In this document: positions 1 through 11,250 of the stretch, piece after piece | How positions within the stretch are numbered: the first letter of the stretch is position 1 | How the letters are laid out: each line of letters begins with the position of its first letter | NCBI GenBank assembly: GCA_023525975.1 | Contig: CM042029.1 | Coordinates: 88,456,849 to 88,520,848, forward strand | DNA: 64,000 nt | From: Smallanthus sonchifolius | Lineage: Eukaryota > Streptophyta > Magnoliopsida > Asterales > Asteraceae | Direction: 5' to 3' | Made by a program: the position numbers and the translations under genes | The notes under the pieces: model-generated | What the model was told of the DNA's origin: nothing | Seen by the model: the letters and a program-made list of their open reading frames with translations, nothing else | The model's database searches: none

Positions 1-1960
1 CATTTTATTTTTAAGTGAACTAGTTTAACCTTTTCATTCCAATAAAAAACTTTTTTAGGTTTTTTCATTAAAAAAACGTTATTCTACTTTAAAAAAAAAT
101 AATTTTATTAGTTTTTTTTAGTAAAAACGATTTTTGAACCTTTTTAACTTTTCTAAAAATATTTTTTCTTCATCTTTTTTCATAAAAAGCGTTTTTTTTT
201 TGTTTTTTTATGAAAACATTTTTAGTTTTTTCGTAACATGTTTTTTTTAACTAAAGTAAACTTCAGTTTTCATCCCTGAGGTTTGCACAAAACTTCAAGT
301 TTTGTCCCTCTATAACACATTTCATCCCTAACGTTTTATTTTTTTAACAGTTTTCGTCCCTTGTCCTTAACTCAGTTAAGTATTCTGTTAGTTTTTGAAC
401 AAATTTACTAATATACCCCTCACCTCTTCTTCTTCGTCAGACTCAATAAAATATATGAGACTCAATAACATGAATGACACTTTCCTCTGGCGCGACCCCT
501 CTCAGGCCACCGGCTCTCTGGCACCATCTCCCCCTGACCAATGACGGGTCTTGATGGCTCCAACAGAAATGGCGGCGGTGGTGGTTAAGGGTTTCCAGGA
601 AGCAGAGACAGAGGTGGAGACAAGGTAGCATGCGGCGTTCGGTGACCTAGATAGCGACGGTGACGATATTAACCGACGGAGATGGTGACGGGATGAGTTT
701 TCCGACGACACCCCATCTAGGGTTCTGCCGTAGCAACGGTGGCGGTGGCTGAGGTGAGACCTAATGGCAGCGGAAACAGAACGAGTATGGTGTTCCGACG
801 ACGAAAACGATTTTCACCACGTGAATCCCCCGTCACCTGGTTCGCCGTGGTTATCGTCGTCGTTCTCCGATCAGCACCACCACCGGCAGTTGTTTGGCGA
901 GTGTAAAAAATGGAGTCAAAATTGCTTCTTGGGTCTAATAGTTGAAGAAGAAGAAGGGGTGAGAGATATATTAGTAAATTTACACAAAAACTAACATAAA
1001 ACTTAATGGAGTTAGAGACTAGGGATGTAAAGTGTTAAAACATCAAACGTCAGGGATGAAATGTGTTATAGAGGGACGAAACCTAAAGTTTTGTGCAAAA
1101 CTCAGGGACGAAAACTGAAGTTTACTCTTTCAACTATTTTAAAAAACGCTTATTTTACCTTTTTTAGTGAACTAGTTTTTGTAATAGTGAACTTTAAAAA
1201 AAATTTACGGAAAAGATAAAAAACGTTTTTATAAAAAAACTAAAAAAATGTTTTTAAAATCATTTATTATGAAAAAAAATAAATAAAAGATTTTTACAAA
1301 AAAAAGCTTAAATAATTTCTTTAGTTTTTTTCCGTAAAAACGTCTTTTTTGAACCTTTTTAAAAAGTGTTTTTTAAATATTTTAAAAATATTTTTTTTGA
1401 ATTTTTTTTCTTAAAAAATGGTTTTAAAAACATTTTTTTAGTTTAAAATAATGTTTTTCATCTTTTTCGTAAAATGTTTTTCTAACTATTTTAAAAATAT
1501 TTTTTTTAAGTTCACTATTTTAAAAATTAGTTCATTTAAAAAAATAAAAAAAAACGTCTTTAAAATAGTTAAAAAAACTTTTTTGTAAAAAAACTAAAAA
1601 TATATTTTTAAAAACGTTCTTTTGAAAAAAATCAAGAAAAACTATTTTTAGAAAAGTTAAAAAAGTTCAAAAAAGACATTTTAAGGGAAAAAAACTAAAA
1701 AAAAATGATTTTAAAAAAGTAAAAAAAAAAGGTTTTTAAAATAAAGTATAAAAAATGTTTTTATGAAAAAACCTAATTTTTTTATTGGACTGAAAATGTC
1801 AAACTAGTTCACTTATAAATAAAATGAGTAAAATGTCCAATATACTTAACAGAAAAAGTTAACTGGGTTAGTGTAATGGACTGAAATGGTTATAAAAATA
1901 CAATCTCAGGGGCTGATATGTTAAAAGATTCATTTTTAGACTAAAATAGTTAAACATGAA
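1..1960. mobile_element. AT-rich foldback element, left end outside window
   Basis: The first roughly 240 bases and the stretch around 1590-1827 are imperfect reverse complements. For example, the actagtt/aactagttcactt block at 13-30 reappears inverted near 1800-1820. This suggests a long-terminal-inverted-repeat DNA element whose left terminus lies before position 1. The right edge is uncertain and is placed near 1960, where Copia sequence starts. The DNA is rich in AAAAACG and TTTTTA runs with no coding capacity. A second TIR element sits inside it at 255-1126. A Mutator-like or foldback class is inferred from the long arms; no transposase is visible. Confidence 0.45.
255..1126. mobile_element. 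Long-TIR non-autonomous DNA transposon (Mutator-like / Pack-MULE-like)
   Basis: Arms of about 180 bp at 255-436 and 943-1126 are reverse complements with scattered mismatches. They start AGTAAACTTCAG and end CTGAAGTTTACT. The core at 437-942 is much more GC-rich than the arms and surroundings and looks like captured genic DNA, but no recognisable protein emerges (the 764-994 plus-strand ORF has no familiar motif). Flanks 246-254 (tttaactaa) and 1127-1135 (ctttcaact) are only loosely alike, so a 9-bp target duplication is not proven. A related element lies at 61355-61956. Confidence 0.6.
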
Positions 1961-1965
1961 TTCCC

Positions 1966-4944
1966 AACTAAAATGCAGAAACCAGTAGTGGATTTACGAT
2001 CATTGGGATCACTATCCCAATCAGCATCACTATAGGCACGCAATTCCAGAGAAGATGTATAGGGAACAAAAGACTTTGAAACTGAGTGCCATGAAGAGCT
2101 ATCAGACTTTGTCTTAATCTTATACACTCAATGACAACCAACCTTATGTTTACCTGGTGGTAGAGGAACCAAATCCCATATGTGAGTCTGATGAAGAGCA
2201 GTGAGCTCTTCAGCCATAGCATTCTGCCATAGAGGGTCAGAGACAAGCTCTTTATATGATTCTGGTTCAGACAGATGATGAATGCCTACGATAAAAGGGC
2301 TAAACGAAGCAGAATACGCAAAGTATGCAAAATCTGGTAGTTGAGTAGACTTACATGCACGAGTTGACTTTCTCGGAGGTGGAGGAGAATCAACATTGGT
2401 GCCAGATGACGTGGAAGGTTCATGAACTGGCACATCATGTGCAACAGAAGTATCTGGTGCAGGCATATTAGGATCAACAGACGAATCGGGAACATCAGAG
2501 GTTGGGATATCAGTGTCGCTAGCAAAAGGATCAATGTTCTGAAGATCTAACTTTGTTACATAATGTGACTTAGCTGGAATCGAATAGAAGGGAATATGTT
2601 CAAGAAATGTAACATGTCTTGATATATATAACTTCTGATTTACTGGATCAAAACAACGATATCCTTTCTGTCTCGTGCCATATCCTTTGGGACCACTAGC
2701 ATAGCCTAAGAAAACACATAATGCTGACTTATTTGTCAATTTGTCTCGTTCAACATGAGGACGGAGAGCAAAGCAAGTACATCCAAACACCCGTAACTCA
2801 CCATAATCTGGGCGTTCATCGAAAAGACTTTCAAATGGAGCCATCCCATTATTGTGAGAAGTAGGAATCCTATTAATCACATGTTGGGCGGTCAGGAGTG
2901 CTTCTCCCCAAAAGACACTAGGTACCTCAGCAGATAAAAGGAATGAACGAGCGGTTTCCATAAGATGGCGATGTTTCCTTTCAGCAACACCATTCTGTTG
3001 AGGAGTGTCAGTACAAGACGATTGGTGTATGGTACCATATGATGCAAGCAACTGAGTAAAATCATTAGAGGTGTATTCACCCCCTAAGTCACACCTGAAA
3101 CACTTTATCACAGCTGAATGTTGCGTTTGAACATAAGCCCTAAATGTTTTATAAATGTCAAAGAACTCAGATCTACGTTTCATAAGGTACACCCAGGTAA
3201 AACTAGTGTAATCATCAATAAAGGAAACATAATAACGTGAATCACCCTTAGTGGATACTGGTGATGGTCCCCACACATCAGAATGAACAATATCAAATGA
3301 TGTAACAGAATGAGAAATACTTTTATCAAAATGTAAAGCAGAAAATTTAGCAAGTTTGCAACCACTACAATCAGAAATATCACAAGTTTGCAACTGACCC
3401 AAAGCACCTGAAGAAACCAAAAATTTTAAACGAGATGCGGACACATGTCCCAAACGAGAATGCCAAATATAAAATTCAGACGACAAAAGACTTAAACGAA
3501 AAGAAGATAAATCAATAATGGAGGCAGCAACACCAGGTGCAGGCACTTTGAGTTCTTCTAAGACATATAAATCTCCCACCCTACGACCGATCCTAATCAC
3601 CTTCTGAGTGTGTTGATCCTGCACAACACAAACAGTGTCACAAAAGAAAACCTAAATTCTAGACTTACACAATTGACTCACTGAAACAAGGTTTAAGGCA
3701 AGCTTCGGAATATAATATACATCATTGAGAGACACATGAGGGGTAGACACAGATCCCACACCCTCTACCAACATAGATGTAGCACTAGCAGACATGACAG
3801 AAACAGACGAAACAGGAGACAAAGAAAGAAAATAAGACAAATAAGGAGACATATGATGTGAGGCACCAGAATCCAAAATCCGTAACGATGACGATATACC
3901 TGAGGTACCAGATGAAGACAGTCCCGCAGCAGACATAGCGGTAGGGTTGGCGGCAAGAAACTGTCTGAATTGTTCAAATACTTGCGGATCCAGAGCAGAT
4001 GGTGGTTTGTTCATTTCTATAGATGGTGGTGTAGCAGCAACAGTAAACTGAGGTGGTTTAAATGTCCATGAAGATGGACCAGATGAACGAGCATAAGTGG
4101 ACGTGCGAGCCGGAAATTGTCCACCTGATCTGTTCTGTTGTGGGGGTTTCTGCAAATTAGAATTCTTTCTGCTAAGTAACAACGGACATTGAGACTTCCA
4201 ATGATTTTTCCCTTTGCAAAAAGCACATTCATCAAAATCAACTTTAGCACCTTGTCTGGACTGATTAGGGGGAACGACAAACACAGCTGGAGTAGTTACT
4301 TTACAAGCTTTATCAACCTGCGATTTTAATCGAGTTTCCTCTGCAATCAACTCGTGAACAACTGAATCAAATGTTGGAAGAGGGGAACGATGAAGAATCG
4401 TTCCACGCAGTCCTTCAAAGTCTGAACGTAACGCCATCTAGAATCGTACCAAACGTTGTTCTTCCCTTCTATCAATATAAGGTTTAAACACCTTCAGTGT
4501 TGCAGATTCCGTAAGTGCCAATTGATCCCAGAAATCCGACATAGCTCCATAAAAGTCTTGAATGCTCATCTCATTCTGTTGAAGAGCACGGATATCAAAC
4601 TTCAACTGGTACTGCTTGGCAAAGTTAAACTGAGTATACAGCTTTTTCAAATGGTCCCAAACCTGCTTAGCTATATCATATTTAGCCAACTGAATACCAA
4701 TGGACTGACCTACAGAGTTGTTGATCCAAGTTATAACTTTAGAGTTATTCGTTTCCCATGTATCAAGAGCTAAGACATATTCAGCAGGCTTAGACTTATT
4801 AGTAGGCTTTCCCTTAGTACCTGTGACATAACCCCACATATTTTTCTCTCGAAGAAAGTTTTTTATTACGTAACTCCAGTAGGTGTAGTTTTTACCATCC
4901 AGACGAGTGCTAATAGACTGAAGAGAGTCATCTTTCCCAGCCAT
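1966..4944 (-). pseudogene. Ty1/Copia gag-pol, internally deleted and stop-interrupted
   Basis: On the minus strand the reading begins at an ATG at 4944 (MAGKDDSLQ) and stays largely in one frame. In order it shows a gag domain (4944-4330), a CCHC knuckle CAFCKGKNHWKSQC (about 4236-4195), an aspartic protease motif ILDSGASHHMS (about 3880-3850), a GAG-pre-integrase WHSRLGH segment (about 3470) and an integrase core with HSDVWG, CDLGGEY and NGVAERKHR. It then enters the start of reverse transcriptase (WDLVPLPPGKHK). An in-frame TAG at 4438-4440, a TAG near 3652 and a TGA at 2128-2130 interrupt it. After about 2110 the sequence jumps straight to RNase H (LRAYSDADWDSDPNDRKSTTGF). Most of reverse transcriptase, including the YVDD box, is therefore deleted. 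It cannot encode its own mobility. Confidence 0.88.
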
Positions 4945-5185
4945 ATTGTCAAAACCGAACAACAGTTGGATAACCGCAAACTTGGTAACCAACCGCAACG
5001 TAACCAACCGCAAACTTCAAATAACCGCAAACTTGGTAACCAACCACAAACTTCGTGACCAACCACAAACTTCACCGAATGAGTGCTAAGCCTCTACCCT
5101 TCAACAACGAACAACTAAACAACGAACGAATCAACAACGGAGCGGAAGCGACAACGAAAATCTTCAATCAAGCATGAATCGAGTA

Positions 5186-5198
5186 GGCTCTGATACCA
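5186..5198 (-). other. Primer binding site of the 1966-5358 Copia element
   Basis: Read on the minus strand this is ATGGTATCAGAGCC, matching the 3' end of initiator methionine tRNA, the usual primer for plant Copia elements. It directly follows the proposed LTR end, TATTCAACA on the minus strand. Confidence 0.75.
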
Positions 5199-5358
5199 TG
5201 TTGAATAGCAAACATGTTCAGAGAAAAGACGGAGTCTCTATATTACACAAATGAAAATTAGTTACAAATGAAGAGAAAACAAGCATTAAATAGGCAGGCT
5301 AAGCCTTACACGATAAATGGGCTAAAACCCAAGCCCATAACAACTTATTATGCTAACA
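5199..5358 (-). repeat. Probable 5' LTR of minus-strand Copia element
   Basis: The block is bounded by TGTTGAATAG and GCTAACA on the plus strand (TGTTAGC to CAACA on the minus strand) and abuts the tRNA-Met primer site. At about 160 bp it would be a short LTR, which some Copia lineages have. No partner 3' LTR survives near 1960, so the outer boundary and any target duplication cannot be confirmed. Confidence 0.5.
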
Positions 5359-5484
5359 CTAGAAACACAACATCTATAGATATAAAGAAAAGTGGTTATA
5401 ATAGGAGCAAGATGAAGCATCCATTGATGACCACGAACACAAACCCGCAAGAAAAGCAAACTGATCGAAAAAGTCATTGATGAC

Positions 5485-6456
5485 TCAAACCTTTGCATTA
5501 AGGATTAAACCTGAACCCTGGAACTTTACATCAGTGATTGCATCAATACGTTCTTTCATCTCCTCACTCAAATAGTTTTTCCAATCTCCGATCTCTCCTT
5601 TTCTGAAGAAATATCGCCTCTCCACCTCCACCAGCGTGCCAAACTTATCCACACCCTTCTTGTTCACCTCTAGATTACTCAAATTCTCAAAACTGCACAA
5701 CTTAACTATCTCCCTCACCTCCTCTTCCTCCACCGTGAACGGCTTCCCCATGAATGCTGCCAACTTCCTCACCACCACCTCCGGCTGTTCCTTAATATCC
5801 TCGTACTTCAAGAACAGTATCTTGTCAGGAGATTCCAAGCTACCTCTCCAGTATGACAAAACATGTTCCCAGAAGGGCGCTTACTCTGATATACCCTGGC
5901 AAAAAAGCTCAAACGCTTCATCTAACGAAAGGGGAGGCAAATCTTTGGATCTAAGTTTGCTCATGAAATGCCACTTGGAAATCAACACGTCTTTCGGGTC
6001 CCTACACACGTAGACAAACTTGCAAGAACTCATGCAAGCGGGTAATAGAGTGCGAGGAAAGTGGGTAGCAAAGAGTCGAGGAACAGACATGTTGGTGAAG
6101 TCGGTAATGGGGTAGGATTCACTGTCGAGGAAAGGGAAGGTGCTTTGTGGGCTGTGATTGTGAAGATGGTGGTCGGAGAAGCTGTAGCGGTGGCGGTTAA
6201 GGGTAGAGAACATGAGAGCTTTAAGCCAGGTGGTCCCTGACTTCATGAAGGAGGCCAGGAAGATGTCGGTGGGCTGAGATCTGAAATAGGTATGTAGAAG
6301 CAAGTTGTTTTTTATTGACTTGGGGTCTAACCAGAAGCCATTGTAGTTATAGACGTGTTGTACCCTCCATCCACTGCCTTTGGGTAGTGTTTCTAGCAAC
6401 TGCTTGTGCTTCTCGCAGATCTCGGAGTCTTCTTCTGAACTTGGAAAACTATTCAT
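5485..6456 (-). pseudogene. Cytosolic sulfotransferase (flavonol-sulfotransferase-like) with one nonsense codon
   Basis: The predicted product is a soluble PAPS-dependent sulfotransferase of the plant SOT family, which moves sulfate from PAPS to hydroxyls of flavonoids, steroids or similar small molecules. The chosen start is the ATG at 6456 (MNSFPSSEED); the further upstream codon in frame is only TTG. The single uninterrupted frame runs 323 codons with no intron, as usual for plant SOTs. The PAPS-binding loop KSGTTW is at residues 72-77, the likely catalytic histidine (ATHFPR) at 132, the 3'-phosphate motif CRDPKD at 151-156 and the C-terminal RKGEIGDWKN at 285-294. Codon 192 (5881-5883) is TAA, where relatives usually have tyrosine before a GPFWEHVLSYW-like block; that block follows in frame as APFWEHVLSYW. 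No other lesion is seen. It is either a recently inactivated gene or carries an assembly/sequencing error. The substrate cannot be told from sequence. Confidence 0.88.
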
Positions 6457-7046
6457 GATGAAGGATATTAACAAGTTGGTATGCAGAGTGTTTGGATTAC
6501 AATGTTAGAATGTTGTATTTACTTAAAAAATTGTGTGGATCTTATTGCACTCATCATCTTCGCCCTTTTTATTGTGTGATGTATTGATGATAAGTAATGT
6601 GTGGATCGTATTGCACTCCATCCATATGTTCGTCCCTTTCATCGTCATGCATTATGCATTTAATTATGAAAAAGTTATTTTTTTTTAATAAATAGATGTG
6701 TTTTATAGACAATAGAATTAATGCAAGGCCACATTGTATTAAAATTGAAATTTACATTACCAAGTTTCATAACATAATAAATTAAGATCTACTCACATTA
6801 TAATACAACGTTGACAGACATCTTTTTTTTTCTTTTTTAATAAAATGTCGTTTTTTTTTCTAGATTTGTTAGATTTTATGAATAGGAAGCTATGTATCAG
6901 TTTTCTTTTCTCTCTCTTTCTCTATCTCCTCTAATATAACCTTTAAACATCAGAAGTCATTTTATTTATCTTTATATTAGATTCTTCCTTTTCAAATATT
7001 TTAGTTAATTATTTATGTTGTATTAGAGTTTTTGGATTACGAGCAT
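6457..7046. other. Non-coding DNA upstream of the sulfotransferase
   Basis: No gene is seen. Two imperfect copies of a segment containing GTGTGGATC(T/G)TATTGCACTC occur at about 6531-6570 and 6599-6640, a partial duplication in what would be the promoter of the minus-strand sulfotransferase. A CT-rich tract (about 6900-6930) follows. No clear TATA box was identified. Confidence 0.4.
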
Positions 7047-7265
7047 CACTACAAGAAGTTATATCTATAGAGATGATTTTTTTTTGTCATCAGTGATGAT
7101 AAATCGTCGCTATAGGCTTTCTAGAGCTATTGCGACGATAAATTGTTGCAATAGGTTTCGTGGCTACAAACTTGTACGCATTTCTCAAAACTTGTCACTA
7201 AAGACCTCGTTGCCATAGACCAACCTATAGCGACGATTTCTAGTCGCTATAAGGTTGTCCCCATA
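7047..7265 (+). mobile_element. CACTA-type transposon terminus (left end only)
   Basis: The segment opens with CACTACAAGAAGTTATATC, a CACTA/CMC-like terminus. It continues with subterminal repeats of a CGTCGCTATAGG / GCGACGATTT type in both orientations at about 7085-7255. No matching right terminus (TTCTTGTAGTG) was found nearby, so this is either a fragment or an element whose other end has diverged. Confidence 0.55.
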
Positions 7266-7426
7266 AAGACTTTCCAAATAAAAAAAAATTGTTTTAATTA
7301 AATTAGATTTATATATGTAAAGACGAGAAATCATTACTATATGGTCTTCCATAAATTTTTTTGGTCATGCCTATATAGGAGTGTTCAATATTTGGTTTCA
7401 AACCGATAACCGAATCAAAATCGATT

Positions 7427-7502
7427 AAAACCAAACCGAATTACATATTTAGTTTTCGGTTTGGTTCAAACCGAAAACTGAATATGTAATTTGGTTTGGT
7501 TT
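7427..7502. repeat. Long hairpin (MITE-like inverted repeat)
   Basis: Arms AAACCAAACCGAATTACATA... and its near-perfect reverse complement ending ...GGTTTGGTTT meet at a short centre around 7464-7467, giving a stem of about 36 bp. Flanking DNA (7380-7430) has further CCGATAACCGAATC-type repeats, as in decayed hAT- or Harbinger-like MITEs. The class is uncertain. Confidence 0.6.
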
Positions 7503-9300
7503 ATATTTCAAGATTTTGAATTCGGTTTGAACAAAAAAAAACGAACTTTGTTATACCACTATTTTAATTCATATTTGACAGTTAATTCAATTCATTTATA
7601 TCAATAACCAATTTGATATTTTTTTTATTATGTTGATTATCCTAAACTAATTCTTTTGAAACTTCAATAATCGAATATAGAATGCGGTTTATAAAAACAT
7701 GAAAAACTGATATTACATGATTATGTTCCTTAAGCAAATCCAAACATCCTTTTAGATCACTTCAAGTTGATAACTCATTTTGATTGGATATACTAAAATT
7801 ACAATAAATAATGATTGTTAAATGTACTAAAATTAGATATTGTTTCCATTGGATTGGGACAACTCTTCAATCCGCGATGGTGGCATTAACTCTGAATAAA
7901 CGGTGTAACTTTTCACGGTTTGTGGTTGATAAGTTGGTAACTGAAGAGAGGGCGTATAGAAAGATGAGATTTCTATTACACCCCCAGATTCTTACAAATT
8001 ATTCTGAATCATGTAATTCCTAATTTTCTATTGGTTGACAGGAGAATATTTGCTGACTATAAGAGTGTGAGAACTACTGATCCAGCTAAGAGACCTATTC
8101 TCACTTCACTCTTTGGACATTTAGTAAATGTAAATTATGTTGAACCACGCAATGACTTCTAGATGAATGAAGATGAAGTTGTACAAGGAAATGTTGTTGT
8201 ACCTCTTCGTCCTTTGTGCTCCGAAACAGAGCCGAGCTCTTCCATTCAGTCCGAGCTCAGTTGGCTGGATTAAGGTGTTCGGGTGGAGGTGTGTGTGTGA
8301 GGTTGCAGGTTGTCGCGCACGATGAGGGAGGGAGACAAGGGTGAGGGTGGCGGCTGATATAAGAAGAAGATAGATCAACAAAATTTGACAACTTTAGTTT
8401 TAAACGAATTCTAGTGTTTTTAGTAAAAGAGAATTTGTGATGTTACATTTTGTTTTATTATGGTGTTTTGGAAAATAGATCAACAAAATTTGGAAGTCTT
8501 TATGATTAAGTTTTATCATTTGGGTATGTCTTTGAAACTGTTCAAAAGTGTCATCTTTACTCAAAATCTCCATCCTGAAAATTATTCTGTCCATGTGGAA
8601 AAAAAAATTTGATTGCTAAAAGGTGTATTTAGGCTTTGGTTTCAGTATACTTAGGTGAAAAAAAAACTCATGAAATTTAGCTTATATCATAAATATCCAG
8701 ATTAAGCTTGTCTGTTTAGTCAAAGTAAAATGTAGTCAAGAGCTCAAGTAAAAAAAGGGTCTTTATTACTCTAGGAAGTTTTTTCATACATCTCAACTTC
8801 TCAAGTCTTATAATCATTCTTTTTGTTTTTTTGGTTATTTAGAGGTTATCTAAGTGACCAACGGAGGCATTTTGACATGTAGATCTAAGAAAAAATTTAG
8901 AAACAAAACCCACCAAAGGATCCATATGTGAGTAATCTTGAAAACTTAAAACCAAACATAGGGTGTTTAGCATAACAACCTTTGTAGAGAAGTGGTAGCT
9001 CGTTGGTGAAGATGGATGAACAAAGATCCAAATGTTTCTTCTCCAAAATGTATGCACACCAAGCAAGTATAGCTCAAAGAGATGCTAGTCTCCAACAACC
9101 TTTAATGTCAAGAACACAACAACAAGATTTCTTTCTTTTGTTGTTAGATCTATGCAAGCAAATGAACACATCCAAGAACCAAATGAATGATTAATCTTGA
9201 TTAAAATAAATATTAATATTAGTTTATTAATTATTTGGTTGAGTTCGTATTAGACTAGATATACATACATGCTTTTTACGTTCATCAATTTTCTAATACG
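7503..9300. other. AT-rich intergenic DNA with weak exon-like fragments
   Basis: No complete gene is visible. At 8022-8160, after a plausible acceptor (ttggttgacag), a short frame reads RIFADYKSVRTTDPAKRP..., which has coding-like composition but was not recognised. The segment at 9003-9194 is an open frame rich in Gln, Ser and Met, also unrecognised. Short ORFs at 8121-8594 look like chance. Confidence 0.35.
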
Positions 9301-9831
9301 TTTTTTTTACCTTATGCTAATGTAAAGTTGAGGTATGAAAAGAGCAATATTAGACCACTTTAAAACTCACACAGCTTACATTTATCTGCAAACAGCGGCG
9401 AGAACCAAATTGACAGCGGCTACCACTCCAGCGCACGGTCATCATATGCCACAGCTCCAAAATAAAAAAAAACAATTTCTCAGCTTTACAACTTAAACCT
9501 GCTGAAAATATAGTAAGAAATCACACATCAAAAGCGCTTGGTTTGCTTTTATGTGAACAACAGTAAAAAAAAATTCCATCGCCACGGGGTGAGTCTAGTC
9601 CTTCTTATCGATAAAACACTGCCACTAAAAGAACACGCAGATTCCGAAGCTACTGTGGAAGCTTGGACGGTTAGTAGATCACGGGCCATGGCGGTAAGAA
9701 TCGGAAACGAAGCTTCGTTTTTTTTTCATCAATGGAGGCTTTTCGTCCCGCCCCATCAATGGGGGTTTTTCTTCTCCATAGTTCTGAAACAGTTAGTACA
9801 TTACACGCGGCAAGTATGAGTCTCATAGGGA
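9301..9831. other. 5' region of GVSS-family copy A
   Basis: The stretch is A/T-rich up to about 9480, then of mixed composition. A 93-codon ORF at 9538-9819 overlaps it but has no recognised motif and no counterpart in the other copies. It may include a diverged first part of copy A, because the gene's usual N-terminus (MAEQRSGDD in copies C and D) is not found here. Confidence 0.35.
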
Positions 9832-10072
9832 ATGTGGAAGACAGAGTTTGGGCGGGATACAAATAGAAATGATTTATTCGCTATGTCTTCTTGGAGTTGT
9901 TACGAAGGCGAAGAAGATCTATCTGGAATTGATAGTGGTGGTGGCGGCAGCAGCACGACTCGACAAGTGCTGCCCCGTGGTGTTTCTTCTCCTAGTGATG
10001 AAGTTTTAGCCAAGACATTGAACCTGGAACCTGCAGGTAGTGATCGAAAAGTCTTTGGTGGTGAGGGAGGAG
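9832..10072 (+). pseudogene. GVSS-family copy A, exon-1-like segment
   Basis: From the ATG at 9832 the translation contains EFGRDTNR, SCYEGEED, a glycine/serine run, TRQV and GVSSPSDEVLAKTL. These align in order with EFGRDTNR, SSYEGQD, TRQVALGVSS and DEALAKRL of copies C and D. The proposed exon ends at 10072 before GTATTA, in phase 1, the same donor and phase as in C and D. Frame-wise the ORF would otherwise run only to 10095. No downstream exon 2 like that at 52625 or 59430 is present; decayed Copia sequence follows instead. The function is unknown and the family was not recognised. Homology to the other copies is clear by eye, but whether it is expressed is unknown. Confidence 0.55.
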
Positions 10073-10499
10073 GTATTAAACGGCCGGATGGTTGACGAAA
10101 AATTGATTGAAGTTGACCCAAAAACTTGTTTGTTTCATTCTAAATCAAATACCAAGTCGCTTACTTTGCATTTGGGATTAAGTTATAAGAATATCCATTT
10201 GATTAATTCTACTTATTCATTCGTTTCCTTAGATATGTAGTTAATATTTGTCACTAGCTAGCTACTCACGACATATATTAAAAGTGATTGATATTAACAC
10301 AGAAACTTAATCGGAACTTGTTCGTAATTATTATTGAATGAATTGTGGCTTACAAACGAATTCTATTTATAAGACTAAACATTAATCGATTTGTATCAGG
10401 AACCTTAACCGAACAAAGGATGGGAAACTAACTCAAAACCCCATGGTTTGCAAGTACTACAATTTTAGTCCCTGTGCTTACAAACCTTACAAGATTAGA
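10073..10499. other. Non-coding DNA between copy A and a Copia remnant
   Basis: This is the intron-like or 3' continuation of copy A. It includes the ACTTGTTTGTTT(C/G)ATTC string also present downstream of copies B, C and D. It is followed from about 10260 by DNA that may belong to the LTR of the Copia remnant to the right. No gene is seen. Confidence 0.35.
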
Positions 10500-11250
10500 C
10501 TAATAATCACCCCTTAATCTTGTTACACCAACAAGATTAATCCTCTCATTAAACTTCAATCGTGCCAACGCTTTTGTGAGGATGTCTGCCTTTTGTAAGT
10601 CCCCACTAACATGCCCCACTTTGATTTGTTCTCTTTCGATGTACTCCCGTATGAAATGATACTTTGTATTAATGTGTTTGCTCCTCCCATGAAAAACCAG
10701 ATTTTTCATCAAGGCTATAGCCGATGAATTATCCACTTTCAAGGTCACAACTTCTTATTTTTCACCGGTCATCTCTAACAACAAACCCCGAAGCCATAAA
10801 GCTTGGCAAGCAGTTGTGGTGGTTGTTGCCATGAATTCTGCCTCGCAAGATGATAAAGCTATCGTCCCCTGTTTCTGTGAAACTTACGATACTTGTGCTA
10901 GCATAATAGAAAACAAACCCCATTGTGCTTCTACCATCATCCACGTCAACCGCGTGACTACTATCACTATAATTGAGCAAAACATGTCACCCACCTCTCG
11001 GGGAAAAAAAAACCAAAATCAAGCGACCCTTTAGGTAATGTAAGATGTGTTTCACATCTTGTGAATGGTTTTGAGTCGGTGTTTGCATAAACCGGCTCAC
11101 ATAACCAACTAAGTAACTCAAGTCGAGTCTTGTATGGGTTAAATATTTCAAGCTTCCAGTTATCTTTCTATACAAGATTGGGTCGGTTTCGGGTCCTTCA
11201 ACTTTCTTTGACCCGGCTCCATTAGAAACCGAGTGGAATTGCAATCCCAA
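10500..11250 (-). pseudogene. Degenerate Ty1/Copia reverse-transcriptase/RNase H fragment
   Basis: Three minus-strand frames follow one another. 11250-10987 has YRKITGSLKYLTHTRLDLSYLVGYVSRFM, typical of the Copia RT C-terminus. 10980-10762 has YSDSSHAVDVDDGRSTMGFVF, the RNase H start. 10748-10500 has VDNSSAIALMKN and HIRADILTKAL-like strings (KYHFIREYIE, ADILTKALARLKF), the RNase H end. Frameshifts and stops separate them and no LTRs were identified, so this is an old fragment. It lies immediately downstream of copy A and may have removed its second exon. Confidence 0.85.

Noticed and set aside
6457..6474. Six-residue N-terminal extension of the sulfotransferase
   Set aside because: The extension starts with TTG; the ATG at 6456 gives the usual family length.
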